NCBI GenBank assembly: GCA_965219965.1
Contig: OZ244796.1
Span: 124,001 to 188,000, forward strand
Origin: G965219965 sp965219965
GTDB lineage: Bacteria > Pseudomonadota > Alphaproteobacteria > RS24
Reading direction: 5' to 3'
DNA length: 64,000 nucleotides
The notes beneath the pieces are model-generated. The model was not told the DNA's origin and did not search any database. It worked only from the letters and a program-made list of their open reading frames with translations. This document shows, in pieces, positions 17,287-25,655 of the stretch; within the stretch, counting starts at the first letter, position 1, and the number at the start of each line of letters is the position of its first letter. The translations under genes were made by a program, and so were the position numbers.

Positions 17287-18023
17287 TTTTGCTCTCCTTG
17301 ACTGGCGGCCAGCAGGATTTGCGAAATTTCCGCACAGAGGCTCTGCAAAGCAGGCGCGTGGCGGCTTTGCGGCACTGATTGCGGGGCGGGTTTGTCCAGC
17401 GCAATTTTTTCCATGCGGGCATTAGCCCCCATAATGAGCATATTATCGGCCAAATAAACACTGGCGGCGATATGATGGGTGACAAAAATAATGGTGCAAC
17501 CCGTTTGCTGCCAAATGCGGAGTAAATCATCTTCCAAAGCCATGCGGGCAATTTCATCTAAAGCAGCAAAGGGTTCATCTAGCAATAACAGCTTTGGCCG
17601 CGAAACAAGCGCACGCGCAACCGAAACGCGCATTTTCATGCCGCCCGATAATTGATGTGGGTAAAAATTTTCATAAGGCTTTAGCCCGACCATATCCAAA
17701 GCGGCGTGAACGCTTGCTTTAATTTCTGTCTTGGGTTTGCGGTGCAGGCTGAGGGGCAAAGCAACATTATCATAAACCCGCGCCCATGCCATAAGGGTGG
17801 GGTCTTGAAAAACAAAACCAATATCACTTTTTTTCAACCCATGCGTGATGCGCCCTGCCAAAGGTTTTTGTAAGCCCGCAATAATACGCAATAGGCTAGA
17901 CTTACCACAGCCCGACGCGCCCAGCACAGAAGTAAAACTGCCATCAGCAAAATCCATAGAGAAATTATCTAAAATGGGCGGGGCGTTGCCATAAGCCAGC
18001 CGAATATTTTTTAATTGCAACAT
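17283..18023 (-). CDS. ABC transporter ATP-binding protein, SsuB/ThiZ type
   Basis: ATPase of the same importer, 246 residues. Walker A is GASGCGKSS, the Q loop VFQDPTLMAWARV, the signature LSGGMKMRVSVARAL, Walker B LLLLDEPFAALDE and the switch histidine FVTHHIAASVYLA; all are intact. It lies between the binding protein gene (9 bases upstream) and the permease gene (4-base overlap), so the three form an operon. The C-terminal 45 residues beyond the ATPase core are Pro/Gln-rich and not diagnostic. Confidence 0.92.
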   Translation of the reverse strand: MLQLKNIRLAYGNAPPILDNFSMDFADGSFTSVLGASGCGKSSLLRIIAGLQKPLAGRITHGLKKSDIGFVFQDPTLMAWARVYDNVALPLSLHRKPKTEIKASVHAALDMVGLKPYENFYPHQLSGGMKMRVSVARALVSRPKLLLLDEPFAALDEIARMALEDDLLRIWQQTGCTIIFVTHHIAASVYLADNMLIMGANARMEKIALDKPAPQSVPQSRHAPALQSLCAEISQILLAASQGEQK

Positions 18024-18032
18024 GAACGTCTC

Positions 18033-19061
18033 TTAATCTGTGGCTTCTTTATGGGTGGGCAGAAATTGCGTGGTAAAAGCGGCTTGCCAATTTAATGTTG
18101 GCGGATAAACGCCATTTTGCGTCATAGTGGTGAAAAATTTATGCCAACGGGCGGAATCCATCGCACCAATCGTATGGGCGGGCGCATCCGTGCGGCGGAG
18201 CAGCTCATGGGCGCGGATTTTATCAATGGCTTGGTCAATCACATCTTGGCGCATATCGGGATTATCAGCTAAAATCAGGCGGTTAGCGGCGGCGGGATTG
18301 GCATAAATATAGCTTTCCCACCCCTTTATGCTGGCCGCCACAAAACGGCGCACCACATCGGGCTGGTCGGTGATAAGCGCGTTCCGGGCGAGAATAATGG
18401 CGGCATAAGAGGCATAGCCCTCATCGGATAGCAAGTAAACATGCGGTTTTATGCCCGTTTCTTTTTCAATTAAATAAGGCTCAGATGATAAATAGCCTTG
18501 CTGAATGGCTTTGGGATTTACCAAAAAGGGGGCGAGGTTGTAATTATATTTGCGAATTTGCTTATCAGAAAAATCAAAAGCCGCCCGCAACCAAACCCAA
18601 AAAGTCGCAATGGTCGCATCGGCAATCATAATAGGCTGGTCTTTCATATCGCTAATGCTGTTTATATCATCACGCGGATGGGTGATTAAAACTTGCGGGT
18701 CTTTTTGAAAAATAGCCATCACAGCTTTAGCCGGCACTTTGGCCGCAACCATATTAAGTGGGATAAAACTATTAGATCCCATACCAAAATCTATCCGCCC
18801 CGTGGCCAGTAATTGCGGAATGTTAATGCCCGGCCCACCCGATAGAATTTGCACATCTAGCCCAGCATCTTTGTAAAAGCCCAATGCTTTGGCTTGATAA
18901 AAACCGCCATGCTCTGCTTGGGCGCGCCAATCGGTTGCAAAAACCACTTTTGTTAATGTTTCCGCCCGTAAAGCGGCAGGAAAAGGGAAACTCATCACCG
19001 CCACGCCTATGCCGATAAGCGCGGTGCGGAATAATTTTGCCCGTTTTATTTTATATGGCAT
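18033..19061 (-). CDS. ABC substrate-binding protein, NMT1/THI5-like
   Basis: Periplasmic binding protein of 342 residues with an N-terminal signal sequence ending near LRA (about residue 32). The mature start VVFATDWRAQAEHGGFYQAK, and then ALGFYKDAGLDV, is characteristic of the NMT1/THI5-like group, whose best studied members bind hydroxymethylpyrimidine precursors of thiamine or related compounds; others bind sulfonates. DFGMGSNSF marks the ligand cleft. There is no TPP riboswitch upstream and no sulfonate monooxygenase nearby, so the substrate stays open. It is the first gene of the importer operon and faces away from the GTA promoter. Confidence 0.82.
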   Translation of the reverse strand: MPYKIKRAKLFRTALIGIGVAVMSFPFPAALRAETLTKVVFATDWRAQAEHGGFYQAKALGFYKDAGLDVQILSGGPGINIPQLLATGRIDFGMGSNSFIPLNMVAAKVPAKAVMAIFQKDPQVLITHPRDDINSISDMKDQPIMIADATIATFWVWLRAAFDFSDKQIRKYNYNLAPFLVNPKAIQQGYLSSEPYLIEKETGIKPHVYLLSDEGYASYAAIILARNALITDQPDVVRRFVAASIKGWESYIYANPAAANRLILADNPDMRQDVIDQAIDKIRAHELLRRTDAPAHTIGAMDSARWHKFFTTMTQNGVYPPTLNWQAAFTTQFLPTHKEATD

Positions 19062-19224
19062 GCAAGCAAAGTGGCAGAGGTTGAAAATCGGGTCAATATG
19101 AGATGGACAAAAAACAAAAAAATTTGCGCCCTGAATTTTGCCGTAAGTTATTTACCTGCTTTATTTTTCGCCCTGATATTCCCCTCAAAATAGTCATAAG
19201 TCATTGAAAAAAAGGAAAAACCTC

Positions 19225-19253
19225 TTGACGGGCGTGACGCTTTCAGCTACCCT
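19225..19253 (+). promoter_or_regulatory. Candidate promoter of the GTA operon
   Basis: TTGACG (19225-19230) is separated by 17 bases from TACCCT (19248-19253), a strong -35 with a weak -10, as expected for an activator-dependent promoter. It lies about 70 bases before the first GTA gene and after the divergent ABC operon start. Confidence 0.45.
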
Positions 19254-19262
19254 GTCGGGCAT

Positions 19263-19275
19263 AATCCAAAAATTA
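19263..19275 (+). promoter_or_regulatory. IHF-like site in GTA leader
   Basis: AATCCAAAAATTA matches the IHF consensus WATCAANNNNTTR at all but one of the nine fixed positions. IHF is needed together with GafY for GTA transcription in Caulobacter, so a site here is meaningful, but such short matches in AT-rich DNA are frequent. Confidence 0.35.
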
Positions 19276-19289
19276 TGACTCAACCCAAT

Positions 19290-19313
19290 TACTGAATATC
19301 CAATACTGAATAT
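19290..19313 (+). repeat. 10-bp direct repeat before GTA terS
   Basis: TACTGAATAT occurs at 19290-19299 and again at 19304-19313, 14 bases apart, between the candidate promoter and the ribosome site of the first GTA gene. It may bind a regulator or be part of a leader RNA signal. Confidence 0.6.
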
Positions 19314-19325
19314 TAAGAGGTTGCT

Positions 19326-19640
19326 ATGGCGCAAAAAGCGCAAGAGCGGCGACAGGACAGGTTGCGTCAACTCCATGATGATTTGCTGGCGACCATGCTC
19401 AGGTTTCAACAAGACCTGCCGCGTGACACACAAGGCATTACAGAAGAAGTTGAACGTCACGCCCGTGTAATCTCGCTGATGATAAGAACCATGAACATGA
19501 TATGTGAAAGAGAAGAAAGTTTCAAAACGGCGACAAATGAAGTCAGGTCAAGGGAAGATATTGTCAAGGAAATTGAACATATATTCAATAGCATCCTTGC
19601 CGAAAACGAAACGGCAGAACTTCCTAAACCAACTCAATGA
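19326..19640 (+). CDS. GTA g1, small terminase subunit TerS-like
   Basis: A 104-residue, strongly helical and charged protein at the position of RcGTA gene 1, which was shown to be a small terminase that drives non-specific DNA packaging. Most of the chain is predicted coiled helix (RRQDRLRQLHDDLLATMLRF; VIREMLR-like middle). ATG 19326 has GAGGT 5 bases upstream. The DNA-binding domain of classic phage TerS is not obvious, which fits GTA packaging of random host DNA. The last 100 bases also lie within the frame of the large terminase gene. The identification is by position and shape, not by strong motif. Confidence 0.65.
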   Translation: MAQKAQERRQDRLRQLHDDLLATMLRFQQDLPRDTQGITEEVERHARVISLMIRTMNMICEREESFKTATNEVRSREDIVKEIEHIFNSILAENETAELPKPTQ

Positions 19641-20883
19641 TGACCAGCTTCATTTTCTTATGTCCTATTGGCCGTTCTGGGCGCGTGAAGATCAACGCGC
19701 CCCAGAAGGGGATTGGCGTGTATGGCTTATGCTTGGCGGGCGCGGCTCAGGCAAAACCCGCGCTGGTGCTGAATGGATTCGCGCTCAAGTAGAAGGGCGC
19801 ACACCGCTTGATACAGGCCGATGCAAACATATCGCGCTGGTCGGTGAAACTGTCACCGCCGTGCGCGAAGTGATGATTGATGGCCCATCTGGTATTTGCA
19901 CCATTAGCCCGCCCGAAACGCGGCCAAAATATGTGGTCAGCCGTAAAGTTTTGCTTTGGCCCAATGGTGCGAAGGCGCAGATTTTTTCTGCCCATCGCCC
20001 CGATGCCTTGCGTGGCCCGCAATTTGATGCGGCCTGGTGCGATGAATTGGCCAAATGGCGTTATGACACAGCCAGTTGGGATATGTTGCAATTTGGTATG
20101 CGGCTGGGCCATTTCCCGCGCCAAGTGGTAACAACAACCCCGCAGCCCACGCCGCTTATAAGGGGGTTGATAAAGGATCCAAGCTGCCATGTGACCCGCG
20201 CTTCTAGCCACGCCAATCGGGTGCATTTGGCTAAAGGCTTTTTGGAAGAGTTGATGCGCCGCTATGAAGGCACAAGGCTGGGGCGGCAGGAAATTGATGC
20301 CGAATTGTTAGATGAAGCAAGCGGTGCGCTTTGGTCGCCCGATTTGATTTCAGCTCACCGCATCGCCGAAGCACCCGCGCTAGAGCGTCGCATTATGGCA
20401 CTTGACCCACCTGCCATTACTGGCCCACGCGCCGATGCGTGCGGCATCGTTGTGGCCGGTTGCGATGGGCAAGGTCATGGCTATGTTTTGGCCGATGAAA
20501 CCGTAAGCGGTTTGTCACCACGCGGCTGGGCGAAAAAAGCGGTTCGTGTTTATGACGCGCATAATGTTGATTGTTTGATTGCAGAAATAAATCAGGGCGG
20601 TGATTTGGTGCGCGAAATTCTTTTGCGCGAAGCACCACATATTCATTATCACCCCGTGCGTGCCACACGCGGAAAGTTAATGCGTGCCGAGCCAGTTGCG
20701 GCTCTTTATGAACGCGGATTTGTTCACCATGTAGGCGTTTTTAAGCAACTTGAAAATGAAATGTGTCGTTATGACGGGCAGGGCAAAAAAAGCCCCGACC
20801 GCATGGACGCTCTTGTCTGGGCTTTGTCGGATTTGCTTCTGACGAAAAAACAAAATCGGAAACCGCAAATGCGGCGACTATAG
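19537..20883 (+). CDS. terL: GTA g2, large terminase subunit
   Basis: ATP-driven DNA packaging motor and headful nuclease, about 448 residues. Walker A is GGRGSGKT at about residues 67-74, followed by a typical AGAEWIRA helix; WCDELAKW carries Walker B acid residues; the C-terminal RNase H-like nuclease includes MALDPPAIT and DRMDALVWAL. The frame overlaps g1 by about 100 bases. N-terminal residues SLPKTKRQNFLNQL resemble other GTA TerL proteins, so the start must lie upstream of them, inside g1. ATG 19537 gives about the expected length, but GTG 19504 and TTG codons near 19560-19572 (with AGGGAAG/AAGGA before them) are possible. Confidence 0.92.
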   Translation: MKSGQGKILSRKLNIYSIASLPKTKRQNFLNQLNDDQLHFLMSYWPFWAREDQRAPEGDWRVWLMLGGRGSGKTRAGAEWIRAQVEGRTPLDTGRCKHIALVGETVTAVREVMIDGPSGICTISPPETRPKYVVSRKVLLWPNGAKAQIFSAHRPDALRGPQFDAAWCDELAKWRYDTASWDMLQFGMRLGHFPRQVVTTTPQPTPLIRGLIKDPSCHVTRASSHANRVHLAKGFLEELMRRYEGTRLGRQEIDAELLDEASGALWSPDLISAHRIAEAPALERRIMALDPPAITGPRADACGIVVAGCDGQGHGYVLADETVSGLSPRGWAKKAVRVYDAHNVDCLIAEINQGGDLVREILLREAPHIHYHPVRATRGKLMRAEPVAALYERGFVHHVGVFKQLENEMCRYDGQGKKSPDRMDALVWALSDLLLTKKQNRKPQMRRL

Positions 20884-20892
20884 GAAAAACGC

Positions 20893-22122
20893 ATGAGCAT
20901 ATTTACTAAAATGGGTTTTGGACAACAAAATCCGAAAAATATAAAAGATAAATCCGGCTTTGCCGGATCTTTTTTTGCCCTTAATCCACTTGGCATTGGG
21001 GGCTGGCCCCGCCAAGATTATCACAGCCTTATAGGCGATGGCTTTTCTAAAAATGCCGTTGTTTATCGCTGTATTCGGCTGATAAGTGAGGCAGCTTCTT
21101 CTGTGCCAATCGCGCTTTATGATGGCGATGAGGCATTAGAGACCCACCCGCTTTTGGATTTATTGCGCCGCCCCAATCCAGAGCAATCTTTTGCCGTTTT
21201 CATGGATGGCTTTTATGCCTATCTGAATTTATCGGGCAATGCTTATATTGAATTGGTTGAACAAGATGCCCGCCCGCAGGCTTTATATTTGCTGCGCCCC
21301 GACCGCATTAAAATCACCCCCGATAAGCAGGGCTGGCCAAATTGCTATCGCTATAAAACCGACACAAGCGAACGTGTTTATCATTTGAATGTTGGTGATG
21401 TGCCGCCTGTGTTTCATCACAAATTATTCCACCCGGGTGATGATTATTATGGTCTCAGTCCATTGATTGCTGCTGGGCTGAGCGTGGATATTCACAATGC
21501 CGCGAATTTATGGAACAAGGCTTTGTTTGATAATGCCGCACGGCCATCGGGTGCTTTGGTTTATAAAGGCCCAGAGGGCGCACCCAATTTAACCGAAGAA
21601 CAATTTGACCGTCTTAAAGGCGAGCTGGAAAACAATTATCGCGGCGCGGCCAATGCAGGCCGCCCGCTTTTGCTAGAAGGCGGGTTGGAATGGACCGCGC
21701 TGAGCTTAACGCCGCAAGATATGGATTTTATCAATGCCAAGCATACGGCGGCGCGTGATATTGCGCTGGCCTTTGGTGTGCCGCCTATGTTGTTGGGTAT
21801 TCCGGGTGATAATAGCTATGCCAATTATGCCGAAGCCAATCGCGCCTTTTGGCGGCAAACCATTTTACCCTTAGCCGAACGTAGCACGCAATCTTTAGGG
21901 CTTTGGCTGTGCCGTGCTTTTGCACCATCACAAAATTTGCAGCTTAAATGTAATTTGAACGCCATTCCGGCACTGGCCGATGAGCGCGGAAAATTATGGC
22001 AACGCATTGGGCGCGCCGATTTCCTCACCCCCAATGAAAAAAGAAAAACACTGGGCTACAGCCCTCTACCAGAGGGTGACAATTTGCCGCCTGCTTTCAC
22101 AAATAGAAAGGCAAAATCATGA
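20893..22122 (+). CDS. GTA g3, HK97-type portal protein
   Basis: Forms the dodecameric ring through which DNA enters the capsid. The 409-residue protein contains the portal signatures GGWPRQDYHSLIGDGFSKNA, VYRCIRLISEAASSVPIALY and, in the C-terminal half, FGVPPMLLGIPGDNSYANY with AFWRQTILPLA. The start lies 9 bases after terL. Its stop overlaps the start of the protease gene by 4 bases, so the small gene g3.5 of the Rhodobacter cluster is missing here. Confidence 0.93.
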   Translation: MSIFTKMGFGQQNPKNIKDKSGFAGSFFALNPLGIGGWPRQDYHSLIGDGFSKNAVVYRCIRLISEAASSVPIALYDGDEALETHPLLDLLRRPNPEQSFAVFMDGFYAYLNLSGNAYIELVEQDARPQALYLLRPDRIKITPDKQGWPNCYRYKTDTSERVYHLNVGDVPPVFHHKLFHPGDDYYGLSPLIAAGLSVDIHNAANLWNKALFDNAARPSGALVYKGPEGAPNLTEEQFDRLKGELENNYRGAANAGRPLLLEGGLEWTALSLTPQDMDFINAKHTAARDIALAFGVPPMLLGIPGDNSYANYAEANRAFWRQTILPLAERSTQSLGLWLCRAFAPSQNLQLKCNLNAIPALADERGKLWQRIGRADFLTPNEKRKTLGYSPLPEGDNLPPAFTNRKAKS

Positions 22123-22601
22123 ACATTCAAGGTTATGCCAGCATGTTCAATATGGTTGATTTAAGCGGCGATGTGGTTGTGCCGGGTGCGTTTGACACTT
22201 GTCTAAGGGTGCGGCCACCCCAAGAAATTAAAATGCTTTATCAGCATGATGTCACCCAACCTATTGGCGTTTGGCAAATGTTGAAAACCGATAATCGCGG
22301 CCTTTGGGTAGAAGGCAAAATTGTTGAAGAAACCCGATTGGGGTATGACACAGCAAAACTTATCAATGCAACAGCCATTGACGGGCTGTCCATTGGCTTT
22401 CGTGCCATTCGTGCTGGCCGCGATAAGGGTCATCGGCGGAAATTGATTGAAATTGATTTGCTTGAAATTTCTCTGGTGACTTTCCCTATGCAACCACGGG
22501 CGCGTCTAGCGTTGCGGTCTCAAGATGCGCTCACTCATAATTGTCATAAGTTAATGACGCAATTCCGACAAGCTGCGGATGATGTAAAGCTGGTCGGGTA
22601 A
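22119..22601 (+). CDS. GTA g4, HK97 family prohead protease
   Basis: Cleaves the capsid precursor during head maturation. 160 residues. The U35/HK97 protease fold is indicated by the start GYASMFNMVDLSGDVVVPGA, catalytic histidine in MLYQHDVTQPIG, and the DGLSIGFRAI segment carrying the nucleophile serine. Followed 18 bases later by the capsid gene it acts on. Confidence 0.92.
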   Translation: MNIQGYASMFNMVDLSGDVVVPGAFDTCLRVRPPQEIKMLYQHDVTQPIGVWQMLKTDNRGLWVEGKIVEETRLGYDTAKLINATAIDGLSIGFRAIRAGRDKGHRRKLIEIDLLEISLVTFPMQPRARLALRSQDALTHNCHKLMTQFRQAADDVKLVG

Positions 22602-22619
22602 TTTTCTAAAAGGAATATC

Positions 22620-23900
22620 ATGACACAAAATCTTGAAATTGAACATGCAGCACAGTTTGAGGTATCGTCAAAGGGCAGTGACCTTGACGCCAAAAAACTT
22701 CTGCACGAATTAAATGTGGCTTTTGAGCAATTCAAACAAGCCAATGATGAGCGTATTGACCAGCTTGAAAAGAAGCAAGGCGAAGATATTGTCACGGTGG
22801 AAAAAGTTGATCGCCTTAACGACCGTATCACGCAATTAAGCTGTGATTTAAGAAAGCCACCCCTTTCGGGCCAGTCATCTAACGGTGCGGTGGAAAATCG
22901 TGAAGAAAAAGCGGCCTTTATTGACTATTTGCAGTCTGGCCATGTCGCGCCCTTAACCGCTTCAGCTACGGCCAATGGCGCAAGCGGGGCGGGGATTGAA
23001 ACCCGTGCTTTGCGTGCCTCTAGCGATTCAGATGGCGGCTATTTTGTTCCCGAAAGCATTGAAGCACGCATTAGCGACCACATGGCCAATACGTCTTTGC
23101 GGGCTGTGGCGCATCGTGTGCAAATTAGCAATGGCAATAGCTATCGCCAGCTTGTGCCGAGTGATGAGCTTGGCTCTAACTGGTCATCTGATACTGGCAC
23201 ACGGGTGCAAACCACCACAAGTGATTTGAATGAATTGTCTATTCCAGTGCATGAAATTTATGCCAATCCGGCGGCGACAACAACATTGCTTGAAGATTCC
23301 GCCATTGATGTGGAGCAATGGTTTGTGGAAACAATCAACCGCGCTTTCCATGAAAAAGAAAGCAAGGCATTTATTTCTGGGACAGGTGTGAGCCAGCCTA
23401 AAGGTATTTTGTCTTACACGACTCATTCTGGCACAAGCGGTGTGTGGAATAAGATTATGTATGGCAAAACTGGTAATAATGTGAATTTTCTGACCACCAA
23501 TCCACATTTGCGGCTGATTGATTTAATTTATCGCATCAAACCTATTTATCGGCAAAACAGCCATTGGGTTATGAACCAAAACACTTTGGCAAAAATCCGC
23601 AAAATGAAAGATGACGATAATCATCATATTTGGACACCGCCATCGGGAGTGGATCAGATGTCTCGCGTGCTTGGCTATCCAGTGCTTGAAGAGTCCAATA
23701 TGCCTGATGTGGCCGCGAATAGGCTGGTCGCTATTTTCGGTGATTTCAAAGCTGGATATGCGATTGTTGAGCGTCTTGGCACGCAAATTTTGCGTGACCC
23801 ATTCTCGTCTAAACCCTATGTGCTGTTTTACACAACGCGGCGCGTTGGCGGCGGTGTGCAGGACTTTAACGCTTTTTGCATCCTCAAAGTCGCTGCTTAA
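22620..23900 (+). CDS. GTA g5, HK97-fold major capsid protein
   Basis: Main shell protein, 426 residues. Residues 1 to about 120 are a charged coiled-coil delta region (KLLHELNVAFEQFKQANDER, LEKKQG) that serves as internal scaffold and is removed by g4; the mature HK97 domain begins near SSDSDGGYFVPESIEAR. Conserved features are SDTGTRVQTTTSDL, HEIYANPAATTTLLED and the C-terminal FGDFKAGYAIVERLG. Ribosome site AAAGGAA precedes ATG 22620. Very likely the most abundant product of the cluster. Confidence 0.95.
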   Translation: MTQNLEIEHAAQFEVSSKGSDLDAKKLLHELNVAFEQFKQANDERIDQLEKKQGEDIVTVEKVDRLNDRITQLSCDLRKPPLSGQSSNGAVENREEKAAFIDYLQSGHVAPLTASATANGASGAGIETRALRASSDSDGGYFVPESIEARISDHMANTSLRAVAHRVQISNGNSYRQLVPSDELGSNWSSDTGTRVQTTTSDLNELSIPVHEIYANPAATTTLLEDSAIDVEQWFVETINRAFHEKESKAFISGTGVSQPKGILSYTTHSGTSGVWNKIMYGKTGNNVNFLTTNPHLRLIDLIYRIKPIYRQNSHWVMNQNTLAKIRKMKDDDNHHIWTPPSGVDQMSRVLGYPVLEESNMPDVAANRLVAIFGDFKAGYAIVERLGTQILRDPFSSKPYVLFYTTRRVGGGVQDFNAFCILKVAA

Positions 23901-23904
23901 TTCC

Positions 23905-24474
23905 ATGCTGAGTATGATTATCCAAACACCGGCTTCAGAGCCGGTGACGGTGCAGGAAGTGCGCGATGATTTGCGCCTTGAGTCTGGTGATGAGCTGCTT
24001 TTAAGCACGCTCATCACCTCAGCGCGGATTGTTGTGGAAGCCGAAACGGGTTGCCGTTTGTTAACGCAAAGCTGGGATGTCATGCTGGATGAATGGCCAG
24101 AAAATGACGGCGCATTATGTTTGCCGCATTGGCCCGTTCAGCAAGTATCTGGCGTTTATTTGCTCGGCGGGCGGCGCGACACAGTGGCCACTGATATTAT
24201 GGAATATGAATTGCGCCCGCGTGTGCCGCAAATTATTCTCAAGCCCGGCCAAAGCTGGCCTGCCTTAAAACGCAATAAGCTCGGCGTGCTGGTTTCTCTG
24301 CGTGCTGGATTTGGTGATGATGCAGATGATGTGCCAGAGCCTTTGCGTATGGCCATACGCCAGCTTGTTGCTTTTTGGTATGAGCAGGCCGATTGGCACG
24401 GCTTTCATAATAAGGCTGAAATTCCGGGCGTCATTCATACGCTGTTGCAACCTTATAAAAAGGTAAAGCTGTGA
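23905..24474 (+). CDS. GTA g6, head-tail connector (adaptor)
   Basis: Binds below the portal to join head and tail. 189 residues from ATG 23905. The N-terminal half matches the phage gp6-like connector family (VTVQEVRDDLRLESGDELLL, STLITSARIVVEAETGCRL), and the C-terminal half the usual GTA-type extension (VPEPLRMAIRQLVAFWYEQA). The frame is open back into the capsid gene, but the family alignment starts at this point, four bases after the capsid stop. ATG 23914 is an equally possible start. Ends in a 4-base overlap with g7. Confidence 0.9.
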   Translation: MLSMIIQTPASEPVTVQEVRDDLRLESGDELLLSTLITSARIVVEAETGCRLLTQSWDVMLDEWPENDGALCLPHWPVQQVSGVYLLGGRRDTVATDIMEYELRPRVPQIILKPGQSWPALKRNKLGVLVSLRAGFGDDADDVPEPLRMAIRQLVAFWYEQADWHGFHNKAEIPGVIHTLLQPYKKVKL

Positions 24475-24773
24475 TTGGCCGCCGCCGCATTGCTTTGACA
24501 CATGAAAAACTCACCATGCGCAATGGTGAGACAATATGGGAGTCGCAAGGCGTGTTGTGGTGTCGGCTCGCCCCGCGCCTTGGGCGGCTGAAATTGCTAG
24601 CTGGTGTGGAAGAGCAAATTATCACCCATATGGTGCGTCTGCGCTACACGCCGAATTTACAAACGGGCGATCGGTTGAAAGGCGCAAATTATGAGCTTTT
24701 TGTCCATAGTGTTGCCGACCCTGATGGGCGGCAAAGACGGCTTGAATGTCTGTGCGAACAGCGCGGGGTGTGA
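24471..24773 (+). CDS. GTA g7, head-closure (stopper) protein
   Basis: 100 residues of the SPP1 gp16/HK97 gp10-like head closure family. Starts at GTG 24471 in a GTGA overlap with g6. Visible family features are the basic N-terminal strand (RRRIALTHEKL), ITHMVRLRYTPNLQTGDRL and the C-terminal RRLECLCEQRGV. It plugs the portal channel after packaging and forms the tail interface. Confidence 0.85.
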   Translation: MIGRRRIALTHEKLTMRNGETIWESQGVLWCRLAPRLGRLKLLAGVEEQIITHMVRLRYTPNLQTGDRLKGANYELFVHSVADPDGRQRRLECLCEQRGV

Positions 24774-24794
24774 GCGTTAATATGAAGGAGATGA

Positions 24795-25238
24795 ATGGAT
24801 ATGAGTGAAATTTCGCAAGACTCTGAGGTCAATGAAACACCTGTCACCTTGTCGGGTGATTTGCAAAATGCGCTTTTTACGCGGCTGGCAGAAAATAGTG
24901 AATTGTCAGCTTTATTTACGCTGTCGCAAAAAGGGCGCACGGATTTGCCGCGCCTTGATTTTGACGCATTGCAAACCCGTCCGCACCCTGATGGCAATGC
25001 AGATTTATATGTTCACGATTTTTCTTTTTCTCTATGGGGTAATTTACATGATGCACAGGGCGGGTTGGCATTGGCAGAAAAATTGCGCGACTGGTTTGAC
25101 TCCGCCGCGCTGGTTTTGACTCACGCCGAGCTTATTTATTTGCGTTTTGATGCCATGCACTCATCTAAAAATACCCGCACGCGGTATCACCGCCACCAAA
25201 TTCATTTCACTGCCCTAACGGACAGTTCAACCATTTAA
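24795..25238 (+). CDS. GTA g8, tail terminator (DUF3168)
   Basis: 147 residues of DUF3168, the tail terminator ring at the top of the tail tube. Core features are LSGDLQNALFTRLAENSELS, a PHPDGNADLYVHDFSFSLW strand region and LVLTHAELIYLRFD. The first 20 residues are acidic and polar and look like an extension. ATG 24795 follows AAGGAG. Genes g7, g8 and g9 follow each other with gaps of 21 and 9 bases. Confidence 0.87.
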   Translation: MDMSEISQDSEVNETPVTLSGDLQNALFTRLAENSELSALFTLSQKGRTDLPRLDFDALQTRPHPDGNADLYVHDFSFSLWGNLHDAQGGLALAEKLRDWFDSAALVLTHAELIYLRFDAMHSSKNTRTRYHRHQIHFTALTDSSTI

Positions 25239-25247
25239 GGAAATAAT

Positions 25248-25655
25248 ATGGCCGCACAACTTGGACAAAATATGCTTTTGAAAGTTAAAAAAGATAGTCT
25301 TTTTTTAACTGTTGCCGGATTAAAGGCACGCGAAATTGAATTTAATATGGCCCCCGTGGATATTACCGATAGCGACTCGGCAGGGCGGTGGCGCGAATTG
25401 CTTTCCGGCGGCGGTGTGCGTAAGGCACGCCTTTCTGGCGAAGGCATTTTCCGTGATGCTTCGGCGGACGCGCAAATTCGCAGCCTGTTTTTTGACGGCG
25501 AAACAAATGATTGGCAAATCACCTTGCCAGATTTTGGGCGGCTGGAAGGTTCTTTTATTATCAATAGCTTATCCTATGCTGGCAAATTTGACGGCGAGGT
25601 GACATGGCATATGCAGCTTGAATCGTCTGGAGAAATCAGCTTTGCCGAAATTTGA
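25248..25655 (+). CDS. GTA g9, major tail tube protein
   Basis: 135 residues of the TP901-1-type tail tube family found in GTAs. Characteristic text includes GQNMLLKV at the N-terminus, EIEFNMAPVDITDSDSAG, then WRELLSGGG and a SGEGIFRD turn, and the C-terminal FDGEVTWHMQLESSGEISF. It stacks in rings to form the non-contractile tail. AAGGAAA precedes the start. Confidence 0.92.
   Translation: MAAQLGQNMLLKVKKDSLFLTVAGLKAREIEFNMAPVDITDSDSAGRWRELLSGGGVRKARLSGEGIFRDASADAQIRSLFFDGETNDWQITLPDFGRLEGSFIINSLSYAGKFDGEVTWHMQLESSGEISFAEI

Noticed and set aside
19062..19224. TPP riboswitch before the NMT1-type binding protein
   Set aside because: I looked for the CTGAGA and ACCTGATCTGG-like cores on the minus strand and saw neither.
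23611..23904. Long 5' extension of g6 into the capsid gene
   Set aside because: The extension overlaps the capsid C-terminus in another frame and gives no family similarity; the connector family starts at 23905.
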